From assembly GCA_913057845.1 (NCBI GenBank), contig CAJXPC010000126.1, positions 1 through 5,799 of the forward strand: DNA of 5,799 nucleotides, written 5' to 3'. Position 1 is the stretch's first letter. Every line of letters begins with the position of its first letter. The notes under the pieces were generated by a model. That model had not been told where the DNA came from. It saw nothing but the letters and a program-made list of their open reading frames with translations, and ran no database searches. The position numbers were made by a program, and so were the translations under genes. The stretch comes from an uncultured Pseudomonadota bacterium (GTDB lineage: Bacteria; Pseudomonadota; Gammaproteobacteria; Burkholderiales; Eutrophovitaceae). Below are positions 1 to 5,351 of this stretch, piece after piece.

Positions 1-264
1 CAGTTTACTGATGGGCGTGGCTATTCCCTTGCTAGGTTGGTCAGAGAGCGTTTTGAATTTCAGGGAGATCTCATTGCCATAGGCGATATCCTGAGAGATC
101 AGTTACGAGATCTTGAGAGGTGTGGGTTTAATGTGTTTGTAATGCGGCCCGATCAGGACGTATCCGAGTCACTTAAAGCCTTTGATGAATTTGATGTTTC
201 TTATCAAAAGGTTTCGAGTGCATATAAGATCGTTTCTAATCCTATAAAGATAGGAGCGGATTAG
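1..264 (+). CDS. DUF934 family protein, sulfite-reduction associated, 3' part only
   Basis: Frame 1 is open from the first base to the TAG at 262-264, giving 87 residues; the N-terminal part lies outside the window. An ATG at 37 is internal, because the conserved family block FTDGRGYS (visible residues 2-9) lies upstream of no usable start. The block continues with ARLVRER, then GDILRDQL and RCGF, all typical of DUF934 (COG3749) proteins, usually about 160-170 residues long. Function is not established; members are often annotated as probably involved in sulfite reduction because the gene commonly follows cysI, the siroheme sulfite reductase gene. Its stop shares one base with the cysH start (TAGTG), so the two are probably cotranscribed. 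I infer that cysI lies just upstream, outside the window. Family assignment is confident; role is inferred from context. Confidence 0.9.
   Translation, partial: QFTDGRGYSLARLVRERFEFQGDLIAIGDILRDQLRDLERCGFNVFVMRPDQDVSESLKAFDEFDVSYQKVSSAYKIVSNPIKIGAD
251..256 (+). promoter_or_regulatory. Ribosome binding site for cysH
   Basis: TAGGAG lies inside the end of the DUF934 gene, seven bases before the GTG at 264. It supports the GTG as the cysH start. The next in-frame methionine is residue 35, inside a conserved block, so a later start would damage the protein. Confidence 0.7.
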
Positions 265-1004
265 TGGATCTCGCGCAAAAGATTGACATCTCTTTGACGC
301 AGCTTCGCGATGCTAATGAGACGCACCAGCCATCTGCTTTTTCTACCAGTTTGAGCGCCGAAGACATGGTGTTGCTTGATCTCATTGAGCGATCTGAGCT
401 TGATGTGGATGTATTTACACTCGATACCGGTCGTCTGCCTTACGAGACGTATGAGGTTATTGATTTGGCTCGTCAAAAATACAATCGAGGGATACGGGTG
501 TTGTTTCCTGAGCCGAATGATGTAGAGACTTTCGTCAATCTTCATGGTGTCAACAGTTTCTACGGGTCAAAAGAGCTTAGGCAGATGTGTTGCCAGATAC
601 GTAAAGTGAAACCGCTTAAGCGTGGATTAGAAGGCAAGCAGCTTTGGATTACGGGTCTTCGTTCTGCTCAATCCTTAGTGACGCGTTCGAACATAGAGGC
701 AATCTCTTGGGATGCTACTTACGGCCTCTATAAGCTAAACCCGATATTGGATTGGAGTACATCTGAGGTTTTCGAGTATATCGAGAAATACTCTGTACCA
801 ATCAGTGGTCTTTATAAACAAGGCTATACCAGTATCGGATGTGCGCCTTGTACCCGGCCGATAAAAGCCGGCGAGAGCGAAAGAGCGGGTCGTTGGTGGT
901 GGGAAGACTTAAAAAATAAAGAATGTGGTTTGCACGTGGATGCCCAGGGTCGTTTGGTCCGCAGCTCTGAACGTGATGATGGAGATGAGAGTAATAAGCT
1001 ATGA
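264..1004 (+). CDS. cysH: Adenylylsulfate (APS) reductase, iron-sulfur type
   Basis: This cytoplasmic enzyme of the CysH family reduces activated sulfate to sulfite, using thioredoxin or a similar thiol donor. The protein has 246 residues and a GTG start. Visible blocks are FSTSLSAEDMVLL (26-38), the nucleotide-binding region; LDTGRLPYETY (53-63); CCQIRKVKPL (109-118); CAPC (193-196); and ECGLH (220-224), which holds the catalytic cysteine, C221. The Cys109-Cys110 pair plus Cys193 and Cys196 are the four [4Fe-4S] ligands known from bacterial and plant-type APS reductases. They are absent from E. coli-type PAPS reductases, so APS is the likely substrate. Length matches the family. The gene overlaps cysD by four bases (ATGA). 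No APS kinase is seen in the window, which fits direct APS use. Substrate choice is inferred from the cysteines and not proven; some cluster-containing enzymes also accept PAPS. Confidence 0.95.
   Translation: MDLAQKIDISLTQLRDANETHQPSAFSTSLSAEDMVLLDLIERSELDVDVFTLDTGRLPYETYEVIDLARQKYNRGIRVLFPEPNDVETFVNLHGVNSFYGSKELRQMCCQIRKVKPLKRGLEGKQLWITGLRSAQSLVTRSNIEAISWDATYGLYKLNPILDWSTSEVFEYIEKYSVPISGLYKQGYTSIGCAPCTRPIKAGESERAGRWWWEDLKNKECGLHVDAQGRLVRSSERDDGDESNKL
987..991 (+). promoter_or_regulatory. Weak ribosome binding site for cysD
   Basis: GAGAG lies nine bases before the cysD ATG at 1001. It is a modest match, so translation probably also depends on coupling through the ATGA overlap with the cysH stop. 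Confidence 0.4.
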
Positions 1005-1942
1005 GCGCGGTGATTGAAAAAATTGAGATTTATGAGAAAAACAAAACGACTTGGACGCATCTGGATGCTCTAGAGTCGGAGGCAATACATATTCTTCGAG
1101 AGGTTGCCGCTGAATGTAATAATCCTGCTTTGTTGTTTTCAGGAGGGAAAGATTCAGCAGTGGTACTCCACTTGGCTCTTAAAGCATTCTTTCCGGAGAC
1201 GCTGCCATTGACGCTGCTGCATATCGACACCGAGCATAATTACCAGGAGGTGCTTGATTTTCGTGATCGAGTTGTAAAGAGAAACAACTTGAAACTGGTT
1301 GTGCGATCCGTGGGAGAGTCAATTAGGCAGGGGCGAGTTCGGTTGCGTTATGAGGGTGAGCCTCGGAATAAATATCAAACGATTACTTTGCTCGATGCTA
1401 TTCGTGAACATAACTTCGATGTCTGCATTGGAGGCGCTCGGAGAGACGAAGAGAAGGCGCGCGCTAAGGAGAGGATATTTTCGTTCCGAGACGAATTTGG
1501 TCAGTGGGATCCCAAGAATCAGAGACCCGAGATTTGGAATATATACAACACGAGGGTGGCGGATGGCGAAAATATTCGAACTTTCCCGATTTCAAATTGG
1601 ACCGAGTTAGATGTGTGGGAATACATCCAGCGCGAGGAAATTGAACTGCCTGAAATTTATTTCACGCATCAACGTGATGTGGTGATAAAGAATAATTTAC
1701 TCGTACCTGTGACGTCACTCACGCCTGCGAAAGAGGGTGATGAAATAAGTCGTATGAGTGTTCGATTTAGAACGGTTGGTGACATTACTTGTACCGCACC
1801 TGTTGCATCCACCGCAGCCACTATTGAGGCGATTCTGTTAGAGACGGCTCAAACACAGGTTACGGAACGGGGGGCTACACGGCTAGACGATCAAACTAGT
1901 GAGGCGGCGATGGAACTCAGAAAGAAAGAGGGCTATTTCTGA
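1001..1942 (+). CDS. cysD: Sulfate adenylyltransferase subunit 2 (ATP sulfurylase small subunit)
   Basis: CysD is the catalytic subunit of the heteromeric ATP sulfurylase; it adenylates sulfate to APS in the cytoplasm, driven by GTP hydrolysis on CysN. The protein has 313 residues, near the usual 300-315. It shows the PP-loop SGGKDSAVVLHLA (47-59), HIDTEHNYQEVLDFRDR (74-90), GGARRDEEKARAKERIFS (144-161), QWDPKNQRPE (168-177), SNWTELDVWEYI (198-209), RFRTVGD (255-261) and the C-terminal block ERGATRLDD...KKEGYF (289-313). The stretch after HIDT differs from the E. coli-like form, which from memory has a WKF motif there; it resembles the HNF-type subfamily found in many betaproteobacteria and actinobacteria. 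The ATG overlaps the cysH stop, and the TGA shares one base with the cysN start. No key motif is missing. Confidence 0.97.
   Translation: MSAVIEKIEIYEKNKTTWTHLDALESEAIHILREVAAECNNPALLFSGGKDSAVVLHLALKAFFPETLPLTLLHIDTEHNYQEVLDFRDRVVKRNNLKLVVRSVGESIRQGRVRLRYEGEPRNKYQTITLLDAIREHNFDVCIGGARRDEEKARAKERIFSFRDEFGQWDPKNQRPEIWNIYNTRVADGENIRTFPISNWTELDVWEYIQREEIELPEIYFTHQRDVVIKNNLLVPVTSLTPAKEGDEISRMSVRFRTVGDITCTAPVASTAATIEAILLETAQTQVTERGATRLDDQTSEAAMELRKKEGYF
1927..1932 (+). promoter_or_regulatory. Ribosome binding site for cysN
   Basis: AGAGGG lies nine bases before the ATG at 1942 but fifteen before the alternative ATG at 1948. It therefore favours 1942, which also overlaps the cysD stop (TGATG). Confidence 0.55.
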
Positions 1943-3237
1943 TGCCAATGAATAATCCAATAAACGTTTCGGGCTTACTTCGTTTTATTACGGCGGGTAG
2001 TGTCGATGATGGTAAGAGCACCCTCATCGGACGCATGTTATACGACAGTAAAAATTTACAAGTCGATCAATTGACCGCGGTGGAGGCTTCTTCAAAAAAG
2101 CGTGGTATGAAAGAAGTCGATTTATCGCTTATCACCGATGGTTTGCTGGCAGAACGAGAGCAAGGAATTACGATTGATGTGGCTTATCGTTATTTTGCAA
2201 CGCCAGCCAGAAAGTTTATTGTTGGCGACTCTCCCGGGCACTTACAGTACACCCGTAACATGGTCACTGCTGCGAGCTCGGCTGATCTGGCAATTGTTCT
2301 GATAGATGCTGAAAGTGGTGTGAAGACCCAGACCCGTAGACACCTGTATCTTGTGCATTGGGTGGGTGTGTCGCATGTGTTATTCGCCGTGAATAAGATG
2401 GATAAAGTAGGGTTTTCAGAAGATGTCTATCAAAAAATTGAGCGAGAGTGCGTGGAGCTCGCTCATTCAATTGGCTACTCAAAAATTCACTCAATGCCGG
2501 TGTCAGCGCTGGATGGAGACAATATTACGTCCAGAGGTGATCGGCTGAGTTGGCATGAGGGACCGACGCTTCTTGAGTATCTTGAGCAAGCACCTACTGT
2601 TCAAGATTTATTACATTTGCCATTTAGGTTTTCGGTTCAACGTGTGATGCGGCTCAATCGGCAAAATATTCAAGTTAATTCCGGATTCGATGGCGCCGAT
2701 CTCAGAGGCTATCAAGGTCTCGTTGTTTCAGGCGAAGTAAGAGTGGGTGATGAGGTTATCATCAGCCCTGGTGGGCACCGCGCTCAAATAAACAGTATTT
2801 TGGGAGCATCGCGTAGATTAGTAGATTCAGCACTGACTCAGGAGTCAGTAACGTTGTTTTTAGATCAAGATTACGATGTGTCTAGGGGTGCCCTATTTAC
2901 TGATGTGAATAATCCAATGTTGAGTAGTAATGAATTTAACGCAGAGTTGTGTTGGTTTGATGAAGCGCCATTGGATTTATCACGAACCTACTTAATGAAA
3001 CAAATGTCAAATGCTACAAGGGTTCGATTGAAGGCAATCAACGAACTTGTGAACGTGGAAACATTAGAACGTACGTCGGATCATTTGAGTATGTGCATGA
3101 ACGATATTGGTCAGGTCAGTCTAAAAACACAGACGGCTTTATCGTTCGATAGTTTTAAGCGAAATCGTGGTACGGGTGCCTTCATCCTTATTGATGAAGT
3201 GAGTAACAGAACAGTAGCCGCAGGAACAATAGAGTGA
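1942..3237 (+). CDS. cysN: Sulfate adenylyltransferase subunit 1 (GTPase subunit of ATP sulfurylase)
   Basis: CysN is a translation-factor-like GTPase that pairs with CysD and couples GTP hydrolysis to APS formation. The protein has 431 residues. The G domain shows G1 GSVDDGKST (19-27), the G2 region EREQGITIDVAYRYF (71-85), G3 DSPGH (96-100), G4 NKMD (151-154) and the G5-like SAL (188-190). Beta-barrel domains follow from about residue 225, with the conserved QNIQVNSGFDGADLRGYQG stretch near 241-259. The protein ends at a normal CysN-only length with no CysC (APS kinase) domain fused, unlike CysNC proteins. G3 reads DSPGH followed by LQYTRNM, where DTPGH is usual, and the next block reads TAASSAD (109-115) where TGASTAD is common; both look like mild variation. 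The stop overlaps the cobA GTG by three bases. A perfect inverted repeat lies inside the gene at 2832-2849. Confidence 0.96.
   Translation: MPMNNPINVSGLLRFITAGSVDDGKSTLIGRMLYDSKNLQVDQLTAVEASSKKRGMKEVDLSLITDGLLAEREQGITIDVAYRYFATPARKFIVGDSPGHLQYTRNMVTAASSADLAIVLIDAESGVKTQTRRHLYLVHWVGVSHVLFAVNKMDKVGFSEDVYQKIERECVELAHSIGYSKIHSMPVSALDGDNITSRGDRLSWHEGPTLLEYLEQAPTVQDLLHLPFRFSVQRVMRLNRQNIQVNSGFDGADLRGYQGLVVSGEVRVGDEVIISPGGHRAQINSILGASRRLVDSALTQESVTLFLDQDYDVSRGALFTDVNNPMLSSNEFNAELCWFDEAPLDLSRTYLMKQMSNATRVRLKAINELVNVETLERTSDHLSMCMNDIGQVSLKTQTALSFDSFKRNRGTGAFILIDEVSNRTVAAGTIE
2832..2849. repeat. Perfect 8-bp inverted repeat inside cysN
   Basis: ACTGACTC at 2832-2839 is followed by AG and then its exact reverse complement GAGTCAGT at 2842-2849. 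With hairpin geometry this gives about seven pairs and a four-base loop. It lies in codons for A-L-T-Q-E-S-V, in a poorly conserved part of cysN. A T-tract (2857-2861) follows only after seven bases, so it is not a good intrinsic terminator. It may well be chance. Confidence 0.5.
3222..3225 (+). promoter_or_regulatory. Ribosome binding site for cobA
   Basis: AGGA within the 3' end of cysN lies eight bases before the GTG at 3234. This spacing supports the GTG as the start, together with the GTGA overlap with the cysN stop. Confidence 0.65.
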
Positions 3238-4043
3238 ACCGCGATAAACCAGCAGTTATTCGCGGAGCGGAAAAGCTAAAAGGTAAGGTCTATATCGTCG
3301 GTGCCGGTTCGGGTGCCCTTGATTTGTTGACCGTTAGAGCGCTTCGGTTGCTTGAAGAATGCGATGTTGTTTTCTATGATGCTCTCGTTAACCCTGAGAT
3401 TCTTGAGTGCGCGAAAAAAGCTAAGTTAGTCAGTGTTGGGAAGCGATGTGGTTACGCATCTACCGCACAACGGTTTATTAACCGAACGTTGGTGGCTGCC
3501 GTTGCGAGATACCAGAAAGTGGTGCGGCTAAAGGGTGGGGACCCCATGATGTTTGGACGAGCACAGGAAGAAATAGATGCTCTGAAAGCAGCTGATATTT
3601 CTTTTGAAATTGTCCCTGGAATCAGTGCTGCATTCGCAGCGAGTGCTGATCTTGGGGTTTCGTTAACCAAACGAGGTGTGAGCCGTAGCGTAGTTTTTGT
3701 CACACCCCGCGTGGGAGATGGTGAGCCCGTGAACGAATGGATACCTCCTGCGTCGGCGGGGGGGACGATCGCTGTTTATATGGCGTCTAAACAGGCTGGG
3801 TCCATTCAAGATGCCCTTTTACGTTCGGGTTACAAGGGTTCGACGCCCGCAGTATTTATTGAAAGTGCTTCGTTTGCAGATCGTCGGATTGTTCCAACAA
3901 CGTTGGCAGGTATTAAAGCAGCAGCGAAACAGTTGGGGGGAGGACCCTCAATACTTTTAATTGGCGATGTGTATGAGGACGTTATCGGAGAATCGAGCGC
4001 TTCTCTGGTAGCGCAATCGGAACTGATATTGGCGCGCCAGTAA
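3234..4043 (+). CDS. cobA: Uroporphyrinogen-III C-methyltransferase (SUMT)
   Basis: SUMT uses two S-adenosylmethionine molecules to methylate uroporphyrinogen III to precorrin-2, the entry to siroheme and cobalamin. The protein has 269 residues, the size of a stand-alone SUMT, and lacks the N-terminal precorrin-2 dehydrogenase/ferrochelatase part of E. coli CysG. Visible blocks are VYIVGAGSGALDLLTVRA (19-36), VGKRCG (68-73), STAQRFINR (76-84), VVRLKGGDPMMFGRA (96-110), VPGISAAFAAS (127-137), LTKRGVSRS (144-152) and VYMASKQ (181-187). The GKRCG...STAQ...GGDPM pattern resembles betaproteobacterial SUMTs. The first glycine block reads GAGSG where GAGPG is nearly universal, a substitution worth noting. 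The start is GTG, chosen for the RBS and the overlap with cysN. In this operon siroheme for sulfite reductase is the likely product rather than B12. Two G-tracts of seven and six bases (3758-3764, 3935-3940) lie in frame. Confidence 0.95.
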   Translation: MNRDKPAVIRGAEKLKGKVYIVGAGSGALDLLTVRALRLLEECDVVFYDALVNPEILECAKKAKLVSVGKRCGYASTAQRFINRTLVAAVARYQKVVRLKGGDPMMFGRAQEEIDALKAADISFEIVPGISAAFAASADLGVSLTKRGVSRSVVFVTPRVGDGEPVNEWIPPASAGGTIAVYMASKQAGSIQDALLRSGYKGSTPAVFIESASFADRRIVPTTLAGIKAAAKQLGGGPSILLIGDVYEDVIGESSASLVAQSELILARQ

Positions 4044-4079
4044 ATATTCGATTAATTTTTAAGATCACAGGATTACTAA
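4044..4079 (+). other. AT-rich 36-bp gap between cobA and fpr
   Basis: This is the largest gap between well-supported consecutive genes apart from the cbiX-metZ interval. It is AT-rich and carries the fpr ribosome binding site at its end. I see no hairpin followed by a T-run, and only a poor promoter-like pair (TTGGCG at 4029-4034 and TTAATT at 4052-4057). Nothing here clearly divides the operon. Confidence 0.5.
4069..4072 (+). promoter_or_regulatory. Ribosome binding site for fpr
   Basis: AGGA lies seven bases before the ATG at 4080, at good spacing. fpr is the only gene here that does not overlap or nearly touch the stop of the previous gene while also having its own clear site, so it can be translated independently. 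Confidence 0.7.
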
Positions 4080-4853
4080 ATGAGTCAGGCAGATAAATAT
4101 ACAACTGAGAAAATTATTGAGCTCCAAATTTGGGCTGCTAATCTTTTTAGTTTTAAGTTGACAAGATTTTCCGGATACCGGTTCGTGCCCGGACAGTTTT
4201 CACGTTTGGGTATTAAAAAAGAAAATGGCGACATTGTTTGGCGCGCTTACTCGATTGTCTCGGCAAGTTATGATGAACATCTCGAGTTTTTTTCGATTGT
4301 TGTGCCTGATGGAGAGTTCACAAGCCGATTGGCTAAGCTCAAAGTGGGTGATGAGGTGTTGGTTGAAAAGATGAATTATGGATTCCTTACAACAACGCGA
4401 TTTGAACAGGGTAAGGACCTTTGGATGTTATCGACGGGGACTGGTCTTGCTCCGTTCATCAGCATCCTTCACGAGTTGGACACTTGGGAGGCATACGAGA
4501 ATATTGTTCTTGTCTATAGCGTTCGAGAAGCTAAAGAGTTCGCCTATCTGGATACGATTGAGGGGTTTAAGACCCACGAGTATTTTTCGGAGTTTTCGGA
4601 GAAATTCAGATTCGTTCCAATTGTCACGCGAGAAAAAATACCAGGCAGTTTAAGTGAAAGAATTCCCACCTTGCTCGAGAGCGGCGTGTTGGAACAAGAG
4701 GTTGGTGTAGAGCTTGACCCAGAACGAAGCAGAATAATGATATGTGGTAACCCTGAGATGTGTGACGACACGCGCGAGTGGTTTACAAATCATGGGTATG
4801 CGGTGAGTCGTCGATCGAAGCCCGGCCACCTTGCGCTCGAAAATCTTTGGTAA
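4080..4853 (+). CDS. fpr: Ferredoxin/flavodoxin-NADP+ reductase, bacterial FPR type
   Basis: This FAD enzyme moves electrons between NADPH and ferredoxin or flavodoxin in the cytoplasm. The protein has 257 residues, the usual size of bacterial FPRs. It shows an N-terminal FAD-binding barrel with PGQF (37-40), RAYSIVSASYDEHLEF (55-70), including the RxYS flavin motif, and DGEFTSRL (77-84). An NADP-binding domain follows with STGTGLAPFISI (118-129), VYSVRE (145-150), VTRE (182-185) and CGNPEM (222-227). The chain ends in LENLW, an aromatic C-terminus as in several bacterial FPRs, where the last residues lie near the flavin. The gene sits between the two siroheme genes, inside a cys operon that shows no cysJ in the window. 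I infer that it feeds electrons, through a ferredoxin or similar carrier, to the sulfite reductase expected upstream. A housekeeping role in oxidative stress is also possible. Confidence 0.95.
   Translation: MSQADKYTTEKIIELQIWAANLFSFKLTRFSGYRFVPGQFSRLGIKKENGDIVWRAYSIVSASYDEHLEFFSIVVPDGEFTSRLAKLKVGDEVLVEKMNYGFLTTTRFEQGKDLWMLSTGTGLAPFISILHELDTWEAYENIVLVYSVREAKEFAYLDTIEGFKTHEYFSEFSEKFRFVPIVTREKIPGSLSERIPTLLESGVLEQEVGVELDPERSRIMICGNPEMCDDTREWFTNHGYAVSRRSKPGHLALENLW
4584..4601 (+). repeat. Tandem 9-bp direct repeat inside fpr
   Basis: TTTTCGGAG occurs twice back to back (4584-4592 and 4593-4601), in frame, encoding Phe-Ser-Glu twice (residues 169-174). The region lies in the variable linker before VTRE. 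The protein is not obviously longer than its relatives, so there is no firm sign of a recent expansion. Confidence 0.6.
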
Positions 4854-4860
4854 GCCACCC

Positions 4861-5265
4861 ATGTCTATATCCATTACGCCTCAGCATGAGAAGACAGTTG
4901 GGATCGTACTCTTAGCTCATGGTGCGAGAGATCCTCGGTGGCGAGAACCTTTCGACAAAATATTGGAGATGCTGCGAGAGCATTCGGGTGCTATGGCCTC
5001 TCTGTCTTTTCTTGATCATATGGAGCCGAAATTTTTATATGCTTGCCAAGAAGTTATAAAATCCGGGGCAAGCGAAATTGTGGTGGTGCCCTTGTTTCTC
5101 GGTGCAGGTGGGCATGTCAGACAAGATGTACCCGAGTTGGTGCGAGAAGCTGAACGGGAAACAGGCGTGTCGATAACGGTGACCCAGGCCATTGGGGAGC
5201 AGACTGAAGTGTTGCGCGCTATTGCGGAGACGTCTCTCAATTTGATCGGTGCGATTCACCAATGA
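4861..5265 (+). CDS. cbiX: CbiX/SirB-type sirohydrochlorin chelatase, short form
   Basis: Short single-domain chelatases of the CbiX family insert Co2+ or Fe2+ into sirohydrochlorin; in siroheme synthesis the metal is iron. From the ATG at 4861 the protein has 134 residues, the size of the short CbiX-S/SirB-like forms that work as dimers. It shows VLLAHGARDPRW (17-27) with the metal-binding His20, FLDHMEP (50-56), and VVVPLFLGAGGHVRQDVPEL (74-93) with the second conserved histidine, His85. The ATG was chosen over an in-frame TTG at 4831 because the TTG would overlap fpr and has no better RBS. The start lies seven bases after the fpr stop. With SUMT in the same operon and CysI expected nearby, siroheme ferrochelatase activity is the likely job; cobaltochelatase activity cannot be excluded from sequence. 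The stop overlaps the ATG of a small ORF. Confidence 0.92.
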   Translation: MSISITPQHEKTVGIVLLAHGARDPRWREPFDKILEMLREHSGAMASLSFLDHMEPKFLYACQEVIKSGASEIVVVPLFLGAGGHVRQDVPELVREAERETGVSITVTQAIGEQTEVLRAIAETSLNLIGAIHQ

Positions 5266-5351
5266 AAACAATTCGTCATTCGACGCTCAGTCAACCAGTT
5301 GTCGAGCGGGTAGGGTATGTCGATCTTCATGCTCGAGGGGAGTGGTTATGA
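5262..5351 (+). CDS. Unrecognised 29-codon ORF between cbiX and metZ
   Basis: An ATG at 5262 overlaps the cbiX stop (ATGA), and the TGA at 5349-5351 overlaps the first metZ ATG (ATGATG). The product would be 29 residues, beginning MKTIRHSTLS and ending ARGEWL, with no transmembrane segment and no motif I recognise. No good Shine-Dalgarno precedes it, so translation would rely on coupling from cbiX. It fills almost the entire interval between cbiX and metZ in a frame different from both. It could be a real small protein, a coupling or leader ORF that carries ribosomes to metZ, or chance. Neither neighbour extends through this interval. Whether it is coding is unknown. Confidence 0.35.
   Translation: MKTIRHSTLSQPVVERVGYVDLHARGEWL
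5335..5342 (+). promoter_or_regulatory. Ribosome binding site for metZ
   Basis: GAGGGGAG is the strongest Shine-Dalgarno-like stretch in the window. It ends five bases before the ATG at 5348 and eight before the ATG at 5351. Either adjacent ATG may be used; the proteins differ by a single methionine. Confidence 0.75.

Noticed and set aside
1299..1610. A 103-residue plus-strand ORF inside cysD
   Set aside because: It lies wholly within a well-conserved cysD in another frame, has no recognisable motif and no ribosome binding site of note. It is a shadow of the real gene.
1948..1950. Alternative cysN start at the second ATG
   Set aside because: The Shine-Dalgarno-like AGAGGG is fifteen bases away, too far, whereas it is nine bases from the ATG at 1942, which also overlaps the cysD stop.
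2832..2865. An intrinsic terminator inside cysN
   Set aside because: The hairpin is short and the T-tract begins seven bases after the stem, interrupted by GC bases. A terminator in mid-gene would also cut an intact, conserved protein.
3758..3764. Phase-variable switching of cobA through the G-tract
   Set aside because: Seven bases is short for contingency switching, the gene is a biosynthetic one with no reason to vary, and the Gly-Gly codons occur naturally in this loop. Retained only as a low-interest note.
4029..4057. An internal promoter before fpr (TTGGCG with a 17-base spacer and TTAATT)
   Set aside because: The -10 match is only three of six and the -35 match four of six. The region is AT-rich, so such weak matches are expected by chance.
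4831..4860. A longer cbiX starting at TTG 4831
   Set aside because: It would overlap the end of fpr by 23 bases and add ten residues not typical of the family, with no ribosome binding site that favours it over the ATG at 4861.
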